Source: Volutella citrinella
Lineage: Eukaryota > Ascomycota > Sordariomycetes > Hypocreales > Nectriaceae
Direction of reading: 5' to 3'
NCBI GenBank assembly: GCA_034401135.1
Contig: JAWZSP010000001.1
Span: 1,116,001-1,180,000 of the forward strand
Length of the DNA stretch: 64,000 nt
Shown: in pieces, positions 30,828 to 43,632 of the stretch
Position numbering within the stretch: position 1 is the first letter of the stretch
Layout: every line of letters begins with the position of its first letter
Notes under the pieces: model-generated
Databases searched by the model: none
What the model saw: the letters and a program-made list of their open reading frames with translations, nothing else
Told to the model about the DNA's origin: nothing
Program-made: the position numbers and the translations under genes

Positions 30828-33800
30828 TTACGGGAGAGGCGATGCCTTGCCAGGGGTCCAGGACGTTCCTCCTCCAAAGGCCGAGCCAGGCGTTTGCCCT
30901 GAAATTCCTGTCGATCTGACTGGCGTCGACGGGGGCTGAGCCCCCTCGGCCTGGAGAGGAGGCGTCTCACTCCGTTGGATAGGTTGGTCATCCTTGCGAG
31001 GTGGCTTAAAGTTCACATCCCGGCCGGCCCTGTAGATGTCCTGCAGCATGGTTTCGAGAATGCCCGCATCCTGGAACTCTTGGTATTTTCGATACAACTT
31101 GAGCGCAGTCCGTGAATCTTCAATCGAATCGTGCGTCTCGAGCTGAATGTCCTCCTTGAGCAGGTACCACGCCAGGAAGGCCAGGGACAGCTTGCGCAGG
31201 CGGGACTTGAGGAAGAAGAGGTCGATGGTATCAATAATCTGCGCTTTGGGGACGTGGATATTGATGACTCGGAAATCTTGCTTCAGGCCGTGGCCGAGGA
31301 ACTTGCAGCCAAGGTTGAGCAGGATCCAAAGCTTCTTATATGCCAGCTTCAGTGGCAGGAGGCTGTGCTTGGAAATTCGGGGGTCCAAATCTTGCTCAGT
31401 GATTCCAGAGTACGACGTCAGGTAATCCACAATGGGCTCCCTGATGGCGATGTAGTCGTCGATAAAGGGTGTGCCTTCATGTTCGCCCTGTCCGCGGATG
31501 ACCGAAGTTCGGGCGAGTGCATATACTATAGGTCGGATCGTCTCCCTCTCGCCATCCGAGTTCATCTCGATCTCAGGCTGGCGCACCGCTACAAACTCGG
31601 TGTCAAGTGCTATGATAGTTTCAGGGCCTGGAGCCTCGCTCTCGGGCTTCAAGATCTGGTATGTTCGACCTTCCGGTTCAGGGTTGGGACTGCTGGTTCG
31701 TCAGTACATGCTCGACGTCAAGGGATTTAAGAACGACGTACTTGAGATCCTGGTAAAGAATTGAGGTGTCCAGGTTGTTCTTCCACTCGTTGTCAATCTT
31801 GTTGTTGGCATCCTTGATCTGGAATGCGACAACCGAAGGAACCTTCCAAGATGTGTTGAACGTCAAGGCCTCCTCTGTGTTGACGGAGCGCACAAGGAAG
31901 TCATTGAACAAGTGCCATTGGCTCTCGCCAGGTGCCTCTGACTCAGCATGGGCAACTGCAAACATGTTAGCTGCTGCAAAGTAGCGAACTCGGCGTAGAC
32001 TAACCGTTCACCATGGACACAAGATGGGACTTTTGTGTTTGTCCACTCTCGATGTTGATGGCCATACCGATCAACGAATACACGGTAATGTTGTGCATGC
32101 CTCGTTGCAAGTGGAGCTTCAAATCCTCCCCTTCGTAACAGAAGAATTGTCCTTGCTCCACGATAATGCCGATTTCCTCAGGAAGCCACCCGGGAGTGGA
32201 CCACAAGGCCCGATGGTCCTGGTTCGTAATGGCGGTATTGAGCATCAGTACTGCAGGTATGTTGTGGATCGTTTTCCTAGTAGCAATCGTTTGGTACCGT
32301 TGACACCGTCCGCACCATCCCTTGGAAGTTGTTTCTCGCTCAACGCTACTCTTCAAGATTTGGGAAAATGTCATTCGTGGCGATTTTGCATTTCGACTAG
32401 CTGACTTCTGGCTTTGCGTCAACTAAGTACGTCCGAAACACCGGGCGAATCTTACTTACAGCTGGTGGATAAAGCAAATCATTCACGTATGTCGAGCCTG
32501 GTCTCGTGTATTCGCTCCTGCAGCTGATACATCGGATCAGGGTTGTTGCCGCTGTGGCAAGAATCTGGATCGTTGTAAGCAGCAGTCGAGGTAAGCCAAA
32601 GGAGGCAGCGCTTACTTGTTCCATAGCAGCAGATGCCGGGTTGATCAACTTGTGGTCGTGCACAATCTTGTCCATAAAGAAACGAGTCAGGCCCTGAAGC
32701 ATGACGTTGAGGGAAGACCCATGCGGATCCTCCTCAAGGAGTCCCAATGGCGCAGCTAATTGGCATGTTAGTCTTGCGGGATACCAACTCTAGATAATTA
32801 CGTGCCTTGAGGGTGGCTGCTGAGAGTTTTCAATAGATTAGTGGCTTGGCAAATTGAGCCCTCGGCCTTGGAAAGCATGTCAAATAAGAAACCCAGTTCG
32901 CAAAGCAGGCAAATGTCATTAACGCAGGCGGTAGCTGCATGTTGAAGAGCAACGTTTCGGATGACGGGCGTGAAGTGCATGATTTGAAGCAGCGAGTTGG
33001 CATATGAGTTTGAGATGTGAATCTCAAGACCTGAATAACGCGTCTTGTTGTAGAACCTGTAGCTGTCAGTCCCGTCGATTGCTTCCAAGATACTGAGAAA
33101 CATACCCGAAATCAAAGTCGTCCACGCCAAACTTGCTGTATTTAATCTCCACATTGCGGTACATAACCGGGACCTCGGACTTCTTGCTGTTGATTTCCAT
33201 GTCGGCAAGCGGGCTCGCGAGCTCGTCTGCCTTGTCATCAGAGGCGGTGTTCACCGAGCTTGCCATCTCTCGAGCTTTCTCGCTCAGGAACTTGGGCGCT
33301 TGCAGTCCAGAGTTGACCGCCTTCTCGGCGTTGCGGGTATCTTCGGCTTGGTTCCTCCTGCCAGTTCTTGTGTTACGCCCGTAAAGGCCAAAGTCAGTAG
33401 CTTTGAACCCAGCGATGAGCTGGGGGTCTTGCCTCGCTGGAGGTGCACCGACATCGGACATGAGATCAGGCCAAGCTGATGCGAGGACCTCTCGGTAGTA
33501 TGGCAATCCGATGGAGTTTAAGGGTCTGGCTCGTTGAGTCATTGAATAAGGTAACACCAGGGAGAGTGAGTATCTTACGTTTCAGGAGTCCACTCTATCG
33601 TAGGCAAAGGCTCTTCAGGAGTAGCAAACTCAATAGGGGTTGGCAAATCGACGAAATGGAGTTTAGTAGGGGAGCCCCAGAGGTGAATCAGGCACTCGGC
33701 ATCCGTCAGCGCCATGGCTTCGCCGGAAGGTGCGATTTCAAACATGCTGAGGTAGGTAAGAACATTTGCCTGGCGAACATTGCTAGTATTGGGGTTCATG

Positions 33801-34897
33801 AGATCCACAACGTGAATCTGGCCACTTTGAGAGACCACGATGCTCGTGGTCAACATTCGAGGGTGCATTCGCACGTATGCAGCGCCAGCCGGGAAGGGAA
33901 TGGGAGGCATTGAGGTCATTTTTTTAATGTCAAAGACGTTGAGGAAGGGGTCCAACATGTAGTTCTGGCCTTGTCGTAGCGAGTATCCACAAGTGACGAT
34001 AAAGTCATGCTGGGCATCCATGTCGTTGATAAGGGCGGAGTGGGCATTCCAGGTCTTGATGACGGCAAAGGTGACAGGATCGAGGAGATTCACAGAGCCA
34101 CTCTTCGTTGCAGCGCAAATATAGCGACCCCGCTTCATGGTCGTGTACTGGTGCTCTGTTGGTACCTATATCCTGTCAGTCGGATGAAGTTGATGATGTC
34201 GATAGGCACGAACTTGTTTGACAACGTCGCCCTTAATGAGGTCAATGACAAGCATCACATCCTGCAGACCAGCGGCGAGTATCTCGGTCGTCCCCTTTGA
34301 CGTAAAGCTCATACATCGTAAGTCTTTCATATCATCATGTCTAGTAGCATTCAGTCAGCAGCATTCTTTGACCAAAACGAGCGCACTCTCGGACCTTATG
34401 TGCCAGATAGCCGGACCCCGCCTCATTGCCATATGAACATCTTTGGACCCAAGAATCACAACGCCCTTCTCGTTAACAAGTATCTGGCGTACTGGTCCAT
34501 CAGAGGACGAGTGTGCCTTGAATGAAGTATATCGGTGGAGCTCGGTGCCGTAGAAGGAGGTAACGCGGCCCTGCCGTCCGTGTGAGTATCCGTTGATCGT
34601 GATCGCGAGCACAAATGTGGCATACATAATCATTTCCCGTCCATAGAAGCTCCTGGGAAGTATCGAAGGTCATGGTCGTTACCGGGGTGGGCATTGCGTG
34701 CACGCCCGGAGGCGGGAACGGTATCCGAGCGACCTAGGACAAACACTATAGTCAGTACACTTGCATGAAAAAGGCGGTACCCCGGGGACACGCATGCGAC
34801 CACTGTCACACCATCCAGAGCGGCTGGCTGCTCGCGACGAGGCTGGGCACAAGCGACGGGAGCCGGCCAAACGTACCTCATCCCAATCTCCGTCCAT
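30828..34897 (-). CDS. PAN2: PAN2, catalytic subunit of the Pan2-Pan3 deadenylase
   Basis: Poly(A)-specific 3' exoribonuclease that trims mRNA tails in the cytoplasm together with Pan3. Twelve exons: 34897-34877, 34733-34626, 34570-34395, 34340-34214, 34165-33579, 33525-33106, 33056-32806, 32755-32616, 32564-32460, 32407-32005, 31955-31742, 31692-30828. They give 1138 aa, the usual length. Order: N-terminal WD40 region ([30 protein letters not shown]), Pan3-binding linker ([13 protein letters not shown]), inactive ubiquitin-hydrolase-like domain ([20 protein letters not shown], with zinc-binding CISCRSE and WCGRCQRY), and a DEDD exonuclease ([10 protein letters not shown] with Asp881 and Glu883, [19 protein letters not shown]). 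The intron at 32805-32756 needs a GC donor. The window contains no Pan3. Confidence 0.95.
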
Positions 34898-36554
34898 TTT
34901 GGCAGACTGTACATTATCCGATGGTGCATAGCCTGCTAGAAAGGACACACGACGATATATTAGCCCCTCAAAAGGCGCGACTATTGCGATCGTCGACCAG
35001 AGAAAGAATAACGACGCGACGCTCTCCAATCGATTGGTGAGGTACTACGACAGCCATGTAGTTTGAGGGACGCGGGAAGCTCAACTTGGAGGGGCAGCAA
35101 GTGCGGGAAAGCCGAGGTTCACCCGGGCCGCTACCCTGCGCTTCGCCTTCCTGGCTGAGTTTTCAGGTTAATTGGATGCATTCAGTGCCTCCAGTTGCCA
35201 TATTGCTTATGTCTTTGCCCTGTCAAATCAATGATTTAGATTCATTTTGAAGTTCTTTGTTTTTGGGGGGGATATTTTCTATGCGATGTTACTTGCTGTG
35301 GACTCTGTTGCGATTCACGCAACGGCGTCCACTGCCCACCATTCACTGCATGCGGGACAGCGCGATCACCATAGCGGTCTCCACACAACCTAATCCTCCT
35401 AATTGATCAAGCATGTTTGGGCTGGATAATCATTGCTAAGGTTTGGGTTTAAGGATCATGTCTGGGTCCGCCTCTAGACATACCTGGAAAAGACATCCGA
35501 CACTGACAAGTAGAGCTCGATGACCACATAGAAAAGGTGCGTCAAGGGCATCGCCAGCCTACGCATGCAAATGACGTCAAGCGCAATTGACATTGATATG
35601 ATGCGGCGTGGGTGAAGATGAGACTATTTCTGGGACTGATTAGTCTAGATTGGCTAGGAGCAAACTTGCTAGAGCAAATGGTTGCTTCGAGACCCAAATC
35701 CACCTGTGATGGCATTGAGCCTTCGTACACGGGGCATATTCCCAGTCACAGCATCACCTTAGCTCCTCAAGATACAGGACCAAACGCGTTTTCATTTTTG
35801 AGAATGCCGCTCGCTAAACAGATGGCAAGTTTTCGAATTCCAATTTTATCCTTGTATGTCCCAGAGAGCACTGCATGCGCCAAACAATGCAATATTTTAC
35901 CCACCATATTAATGCCCAATCTTGTAACGCCGGAAGCCTGAAAGCCAAACCCCATTAAATCAAATCGTAATAAATCATAAGTTAGGTTTCCGTGCCGGAG
36001 TCGATGTTTATGCTCCAGCGTGGAGCTGTTCCATGACAGTCTGCCTTCTTTCTAATAGGGTTGGTAATGTGTGGTAGGAGTCCCGCGCGCGGTTCCTTCG
36101 TTGCATGAAGAGGCTGTCTGTGCCTCCCATGCAGGTGCGGCGGTGGCTGGGTTCGATAACGAAGAAGTGGCAAGTTAATTAGGTCGCCAATAGTCTCCCA
36201 CTTATCATCGGCAGACTACCGGGAAGGGTACTCCTTGACGAATTTCCATCCATGCCGGTAAGACGAGATTCTGATGCAGCTCTGCTGCAGGACCCTCTGG
36301 GTTCGGTGCGGCTCCGCGATGGTGGCGCTAAATCGAGCCATCTCCCTAGCCGAATCCGCAATAAGACAAGGCCAGGGGGGCGGCCACGAGTGGGGATTGG
36401 TTCTGCTCAAGATTATCCTTCCTCGTGGAAACGGCTTTCTAAGCACACAAGAAAGGAGGCCACGAGGCCGGCTGGCTGCCACGCGGGGATTGCCTATCGG
36501 GTCGGTGTGGTGTGGGAGCAGATCCGGGAGGGGCGGAAGGGGGCCAGATGCTGA
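34898..36554. other. 1.66-kb intergenic region
   Basis: Between the start of PAN2 and the stop of the methyltransferase, both on the minus strand. It is AT-richer at 35,150-36,000. Short frames at 35,542-35,955 on both strands show no family features. I see no gene or transposon. Confidence 0.55.
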
Positions 36555-37447
36555 TTATGAGATCTGGTAGATGGTAAAGTTGACCGGGAATGTGTCGTTG
36601 GCGAACCCAGGGAGGTTGCCCACGGGATCCTCTGCTTCCTCGAGCTGGACCTGCCACTTGGTCTTTGTAAATTCCCCAACAGCATCCCAGAGGCGCTGGA
36701 AGCTGGCCTGGTCGTGGAGGTATGCCGACTGAGGGTTCATGGACGCTGCACCGGGATTCAGGGTCCCAACCTGTCGACCATAGATGAGGGCATTTCTCGT
36801 GCCAGGCTTGAGATACGTAACGAGTCGTTTGCCCATGTAAAGTTGCTCTTCCCAGGTAAATAGGTGGAAGAAGCTGCCCGCGTGAATCATGGTGACCCTG
36901 CCCTGCAGGGCCGTCAGTCGCTTGTCCGTGGGATCCAACATGTCGCCGGCAATGAAGGTGGCGCCAAGCAAATCGCGGTCCTGGAATAAATCGAATCCAA
37001 TGTCGATGAACTTGGGCTGTAGATCTGTCCCGATGAGCTGCTCACCACGGACGCCATCGGCGCGGAACTGGCGGATCGCTTGGCCGACTCCGCACCCAAG
37101 GTCTAATAGAACATCTCGCGATTTGGAAACATTCAGGCGAAACAGAACCTGCTGGTATCGGGCATCAAGCGGATCGGGGATGTAGAGAAACTTCCAGCGC
37201 CCCACGAAGGGGAACCGGGAAACACACCACGCCTTCTCGCGCTGTCGGGAGTGCGCCTGTCAGTACAACAATGCCATCTTGACTCGTACGGACCTATACT
37301 CACAACACGGCGAATATGGGTATCCAAGGCATGGTGGGGAATCTTGCTATATCCTTGGAGAAGCTGGCGGGCTGGACCGATGTCCTTAGGCGGATCCTCG
37401 AGGTAGGTCCAGTCGCGAACCTTCAAAACGTCCATGCTGAGCAACAT
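36555..37447 (-). CDS. small fungal class I SAM-dependent methyltransferase
   Basis: Transfers a methyl group from S-adenosylmethionine; substrate unknown. Two exons, 37447-37304 and 37256-36555, 281 aa. An N-terminal helical lead (QGYSKIPHHALDTHIRRV joined to AHSRQREKAWCVSRFP) precedes the Rossmann core. Motif I is LLDLGCGVGQ at about 98-107, followed by LIGTDLQPKFIDIGFDLF, then FIAGDMLDP and a motif VI-like RNALIYGRQVGT. This arrangement, with DLGCGxGQ and GTDL...FIDIG.DLF.DRD, is that of the family found in many fungal secondary-metabolite clusters (for example meroterpenoid methyltransferases), but no synthase lies beside it; the type III PKS is 34 kb away. The ATG at 37447 is taken; the in-frame ATG at 37435 has a better context and is an alternative. 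Confidence 0.85.
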
Positions 37448-40400
37448 CTTGACAACACCCAGGCGGGGGCAAAAAAAAATAAGAATGGGCACTGCGTTGT
37501 CCTTCGGCGGAGTGCGATCGCCAGGCAAGGATTTAACCCTGGGATTTCGATACTATGGGTCAGATGGGGTCGTGTTCCGGGTGGGTTTCGCTGTCATCTG
37601 ATGGGATAAGGGACAGCAGCTTAAAAGTGCAGCCATCGGAAGTCGTGGAAGACGTGTACGGGAGGATTGAAAACTCTGGAGGTCTAGGTGATGGAAGCCG
37701 GCGGCATTGCAACGGTGGCCGGGTGAAGTAATAAGAGGGAGGAGGGACGAAGGAGGAAGTAGGGAAGAAGAGCAGAGGACAGAACGGCCTAGGACCCCGG
37801 ACCCGGAAGCGAGGCTAGCTGGGGAAGTATACCCCGTACTTGTTGCTTAAGAATGTTGGAGGACGGACCCGTAACCCGTAGCCGCAGGCACCGGTCGGCG
37901 CTGAGCAATGCAGGCAGTGACAGGCACCTCCTGGTAGGGACTCGACGGGGAGTTTAAAAGCAAATTCGATGTAACGGGATTGCTCCAACCCTGTCGTCAG
38001 AAGGGACTAACACGGGCACCCACCCGTGGACTGTGGCAGTGTGGCACCGCGAATCCTTCTCGAGCAAATCGGGACGCGACAGGGGATGGCGCCGCCAAGG
38101 CATGTCGGGGGAGGGATGAACGGCCGCGCCCGCGCTCCGTGCCCCCACCGTACATATGGCCGAGCTTCTGCCCGCGCCTTTCTGCGTTGAATTGCATGCT
38201 TTTCGCGTGCTGGTGGCGGCTCTCATGGATGCCGTGGCACAATGCACAAGACAGGCCGCCCTGCAAGAGGCGCGCTTCGTCACCGGCCTGCAGCAATCCG
38301 ATCGTCTCTCAAGGGGGGGAAGGGGGAAGCTTGTTTGGCTAGCTAGTAGCAAGGTCTGTGTTCGAGTGACCTTGCTGTCCGTTCCTTCGTCACATCTTGG
38401 TGTGTTCATTCGGCACGCGCGCGTGTTTGGTAAGCCGTCGCCCACCGGACCATGGGGGTTGCAAGTCCCCATCCTCTCCATCCCCCGTCCCCCATCCCGA
38501 TTCAGGCCGTGCCGTTGGCGCGTCGCAGTGTCGCTGGGGCGCGCTGGCCCGGCCATGGCCGTTTGAAAATACTGCACTGGGCTGCCCATGCCAGGGGCAG
38601 ACGCAACAGCGAACGCAACCCGGTCGCTCGCCTCGCCTCTTAGCTGCCAGGCCAGGGTGCGCCCGAGCAGGCGTGGGATGACCAAACCTCGAGCCAGTTT
38701 CGAGGGGTCACTTCCATCGCGACCAACAGGTTATTCGGCCTGCTACCCAAAAGGAGTCCAGTCGAATGTGTCTGCGCCTGTGCTTGTACGTAAAAGTAGT
38801 TCCTGTGTCTTTGCCTGAGCCTGACCTGAGTGCTAGTATGGACCTTACTCTATCCTTACCTGTACATGAGCCATGAGCGGCTGGCCTGCCTGGGCATAAC
38901 GGGCCACGGCCCAGTAGCCCAGCCCTGTGCTAGGTCAGGTAGCCTGCTCGTCCGCCTGCGTTTCGGCTTGAGCCTCCCGTTACCCGGCATACGGAGCGCG
39001 CAGGCGCAGGGGAAGTCTCCCCTTCTGGCCGCTGCCCTCTTGGGAATGGAGCCTACCTAACCTTGCTGCGCCGTCCGGGATTCTATTCGATTGCCGTCTG
39101 CTCGTAATACATCTCACATATCACTCACTAATCAGACCACACATCCGTGCACCCATTAGCCCTTGAAGCTTCTTTCGTCTCATGGGCCGACCGAGTTGCG
39201 CTTGCGGGAAGTTGCGGCCAGTCTCCGAGGCGCCAGAAGCCCAGAACTCTAGCACACCACACGCTAAAACAAAAGTGCAAGGCCCCCACCCTTGATGCCC
39301 TCCTCGGCCATCCTCGCCCTGAGTGAGACATCGAGGGCGAGCCAGGCTCCGTCACCCGCGCCTTATTCGACAAGTTGCTTGTGAAAAAGGAATTTCTGAA
39401 ACCTGGCTGTCAGCTGCCGAATAGACATGTACCATCTGGAATTCTGGATCCGCCCATGCCAGCAGCCAAGTTACAGCCGAAATAAGCAAACATCATCACC
39501 TCCTATCAAGGCATCACCCGCGGCCGGCCCTGCGGATGTCTCGGCCTCTCACCTCCCGAGCCCCATGATACTTCTGAGTCGCCTTGGAAGCTTGCTCGGG
39601 CAATTGATGACATGAGCTCCCTGGCGCTAGCATCTCCTCCTCCATACTACGTCGCTGTTCATCAACACCATCCCACTCATAGCCTTAGTCCGTCACCGAG
39701 CCGTCGCCAATCTTCTCCCAAACCATGACTCGGCCACGTTTTCCCTTCCGGCCGCCAAGTAACTGGTGCCTGTCAGGTTGCCAGCTATGGCCCAAGCGCA
39801 GCATCATAATCTCTCGATGCGCCCGCTGCGACGATCGCATGACACTCCCCACGTTTTGATGTTCAGCGTTTTCCATGGCGACTGGTTTGGCAGGACGGAA
39901 CCTCTAGCAACTGGTCTCATGCCAATGCCAAGCGGTACGATCTGCGCGCGCGGCCCCTTTTTACCACCCTGTTGCAGATCATTGGCTGGTGCGGCTGTGC
40001 GGTTGCTAAACCATAATAATAAAAGGAACCCTTGAAAAACAGCTCCTTCCAGCTTACTCAACGTCAAGGCCATCCTAAAACAGGCAGCTGTTCATGCATA
40101 GTTCAGGCGATGCGCCATTCCCATGAGCAAATACTACGTACTTGATCTGGACTGGGTTTGGTTGGGGAGTTCTGGTAGAGCCTATCTGGGCTTTGAGGTT
40201 TCAGGATAACTGCCGACACACACACACTCTGATGAAACGAGCCGAGTGGTTTCGTTTCCAAGTGACCCTAAACCGCTCCGGTAATGGAGAATTGGTTGAG
40301 TTGCGCGAGTAAAGAAGAAACCCCCTTAGCCCTGTGACAGAGCTCCTAGACGCAACCTTCTTTGACTTACATAAACCACTAGAGCCCATCTGTGACAGTT

Positions 40401-41273
40401 TCGCCAGACCATATGACTCAACGCTGGCAATGGACAGGAAAAAATGTGAATATGCGGGTTAGCTAGTCTAATTATACATCCAAGCTCAATGAGAATGAGA
40501 AAGCCGGCGATTGATTGTTTTCGCAGGATGAGGGATCGGTCCAAACTGGTGCAGCAAGACGACAACGGAGAAAATGCCACGTCCGGTGAAAATGCAGGAC
40601 TTGGAGCGGTCGCTTCGGCATTTGCATGCATGTAACTGGCGTACAGTGTCACTTGTCACCGATAGACCTATCTGTAACAAGCCTGCGTCATACACAACTC
40701 AGGGGGAGTGATGATGAAGAGAAGATGAGAATGCAGGCTTCATCTCCAGGTGAAGTAGGCTTAGTCATCAAATTCTTTAGCCGGACCTTTGCCGACGAGC
40801 CCCGAAAAATTCTTCCACCTCCGTGATCTTGTCAAAACACACACAAGCCTTTCCCACATCTTTCGGGGCGGAGTTCTTCCTATTCCGTTGAGGCCGTCGC
40901 ATCGCATTATCTTGCTCCGGTCCCTAGGAGAAGCGCCGTGTAAGTCAACGTCATCCGTCATGCCTCTGCAACCACGACACTGCCTTTGCATCGCGACGCT
41001 GCCCAATTGCACTCCTCCCGTGCTGCTGTTGATGATTTTTACGCGCATGTCACGGGCATGCTAACAATGATTTCCCCAGTGACATCGCCGTCGCGTCGCG
41101 ACTCAAGGCCCGCACCGTCTCTCTTTACTCCAATAAGAGGTGTCGCGTGTCATCGCCTGTGACGGACCAAACCTCCCAACGCATACTCGTATCGACCCTT
41201 GCTGCATTACACCAATATCTCCACGGTCGCAAGCGCGTGAACTTCCACCTGCGCCCATCTCGTATCTCCCAAT
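37448..41273. other. 3.8-kb divergent intergenic region
   Basis: Upstream of both the methyltransferase (-) and the Zn2Cys6 regulator (+). Moderately GC-rich with many short overlapping frames, none supported. The region next to 41274 is probably the regulator's leader and promoter. Confidence 0.55.
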
Positions 41274-43632
41274 ATGAGCGCTGTCAGAGATAGCGAGGCG
41301 GACGACGCCAACCTCCGCTACCCTTCGCCGGGCGTAGAAGGCATGGAGGCAGGCCCATTCTATAATACGACTGGTCGCGAAGGTGGACCAGAGCACCACG
41401 AGCATGGCGATCCGCATGTCCCTGAGCATGAGCAGGTGCCAGTGCAGGATCATGATCAGGGCGAGCTGCCTCCCCACGACGCCGATGCTCCCCAGCAGCA
41501 TGTATCGCGACCTGCCAACCTAGAAGAGCTGCAATTGGCTGCTCAGCTGGGCCAGGGCCTTGCAGGAGCCTCAATGTTACCCTCAACCGATCCGACGATG
41601 AATGTCGAGGACCCCAATCTTCGCAGTATCATGCCTCATCCCGAGCCTGAACAGCAACAGACGCCTACATACGTGCAAGACACGCCCGCCACTGACCAAA
41701 TGGTGCAACATGCCATGACCGTCCCTGTTGGTCCCCCCATGCAGGCTCAGTATACCATCGACAATAGCATCCCGCCGCGGAAACGCTCCAAAGTCTCCCG
41801 GGCTTGCGACGAGTGTCGACGAAAGAAGATCAAGTGCGATGCGCAATCAGACACCGGCGAAACGCCCTGCTCAAGTTGCGCCCGTTCTTCTATTCGTTGT
41901 CTTTTCAGCCGCGTCCCCCAAAAACGAGGACCTAGTAAGGGGTATGAGAATCCATCATGAGCTGTGACAACTCGCCTCCAGATAAACTAACGTCTCCTAG
42001 ATATATCAAGGAGCTTGCGGATCGTATTAACAGCATCGAAAACAAGCTAGAGTCTGAGGGTGCACTGACTCAGGACGATATTGACAGACTCTTTGTCCCA
42101 GATAGAGCGCGTGCGCCTGGGTCTGGTGATGAGAGTCGTAAGCGTCCCTTTTCCAGCATATCAACCGGCGAATTCAGCACTCCAGGAGCGACGCGGCCTG
42201 CACCATGGGGCTCAGAACACCGCCCCATCCAACCATCATCAGGAGCGTCAGATAGCTTTGTGGCGCCCTACAGTGCCTCGTCGCTGGCGCCGCAGCCTTC
42301 CGCCGTCAAGCAGGACGGCACGCCATCGAAACCTCCGGTGGCGCCTATGGATATCTCCATGGTGGAAGCTGACGATGTGCCTGAGATCGACGAGGAGACT
42401 CTTCATTAGTATGTCGACCCCCCAGAATTGCTTGAGACTCTGCTGACATGCCTAGCTATCTTTCTACTGTTCAACCCGTATACCCTATTTTGCCCAGCGA
42501 CAAGACAAGAGTGCAGGCATTGCTTGCACAAAGCCCGGTTTCCGTGAGAGATGCATTTATACAAGCTCTTAACGCGGTTTCGGGCTCAGGTGGCGACGTG
42601 AAGGCCGCGAGTTCGCTGTTGAACGACTGGGAAAACAGCGAATCGTCCAGCACACAGGCAGCCAACATTGTGCACGCTCAGGCTCTGCTGCTATTGATAG
42701 TGGATGCTGATTGGAAGTCGTCCTCAACACTGCCTTACCTGTTGGCCCGGGCTGTGGCGTTGGCCAACACGATGAAGCTGTGGCAATACACACCGATGGA
42801 GACCAACTCGGAAACAGATTCGGATGGACAGCTGTGTGTGCGCATCTGGTGGTCACTGATCCTGATGGACCGATGGCACGCCGCTGGCACAGGCAAGCCA
42901 GCTCAGATCCCCGACAGCAGCGTGGTAGCACCTCCCGGCCTAGAGAATATCCTGGGCGAAGTGTGCTTCTACCTTGTCCGTAAGTCATGACATCTTGCTG
43001 AATGTAGTAGCATAACCTCGCTAACAACACCAACAACAGGACTATCAAAGTTGCTGAATCGGGTATCAAACGTTGTCTCGAAGCTCCAGCCAGGAGCCTC
43101 GACAACCGAGCAGCCCATGGCAGCGATTCTCAACGATTACATTGAAAACTATCGCGAAGACCTACCTGCACACATTGAGCCGGCATCTCATCCGCTCGTC
43201 CACCTTGCGTACTGGCATTGTATGCTCCTCGTCTCCCTGCTGACGCCTGACGCCACGCCCTCGGAAACGCTCTGGCCGACGAAAGAGGCGGTTACTCTTC
43301 TCTTTTCCAATGCGCACCTGCGTAGCCCCCTTGTGAACCACTTCGCGTCGCTTGTGGCTATGTCGCTGTCGAAGCTGTCAAAGCTGGACAGTTCGCGCGA
43401 GGAAGCAACCCAGCTCATCAAGGACATTGTAGAGAAGCCCGGAGAGGTGTGGGACGGCGTCCGAGACAAGCTGTCGGAGCACACCCGGCCGACGTCTTCG
43501 GTGGAGGCGACGGCGAGCCAAGGATTGCAGCATCTCGCGGATCTAGCAACGGCGCACGAGGGCATCGCACCGGGAGGCGACGATATTGCCTTTGGGCCTT
43601 CACTTGCGTCGGGCTATCTCAACGTTGAGTAG
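41274..43632 (+). CDS. Zn2Cys6 transcription factor, Rgt1-like DNA-binding domain
   Basis: Fungal-specific binuclear zinc cluster regulator, 730 aa. Four exons (41274-41941, 42001-42408, 42456-42979, 43040-43632). The cluster is Cys178-x2-Cys181-x6-Cys188-x10-Cys199-x2-Cys202-x6-Cys209 in SRACDECRRKKIKCD...CSSCARSSIRC. The linker QKRGPSKG + YIKELADRINSIENKLE continues into a probable coiled-coil dimerisation helix. This KRGPSKGYIKEL type of linker is shared with Rgt1-like sugar-responsive regulators, so a role in carbon sensing is possible but not shown. The N-terminal 170 residues are acidic and His/Gln-rich. The middle homology region runs from YLSTVQPVYPILP through HAQALLLLIVDADWKSSS, WWSLILMDRWHAAGTGKP to the last exon. 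Intron positions are fixed by CTAAC branch sites and in-frame joins. Nuclear protein by inference. Confidence 0.92.
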
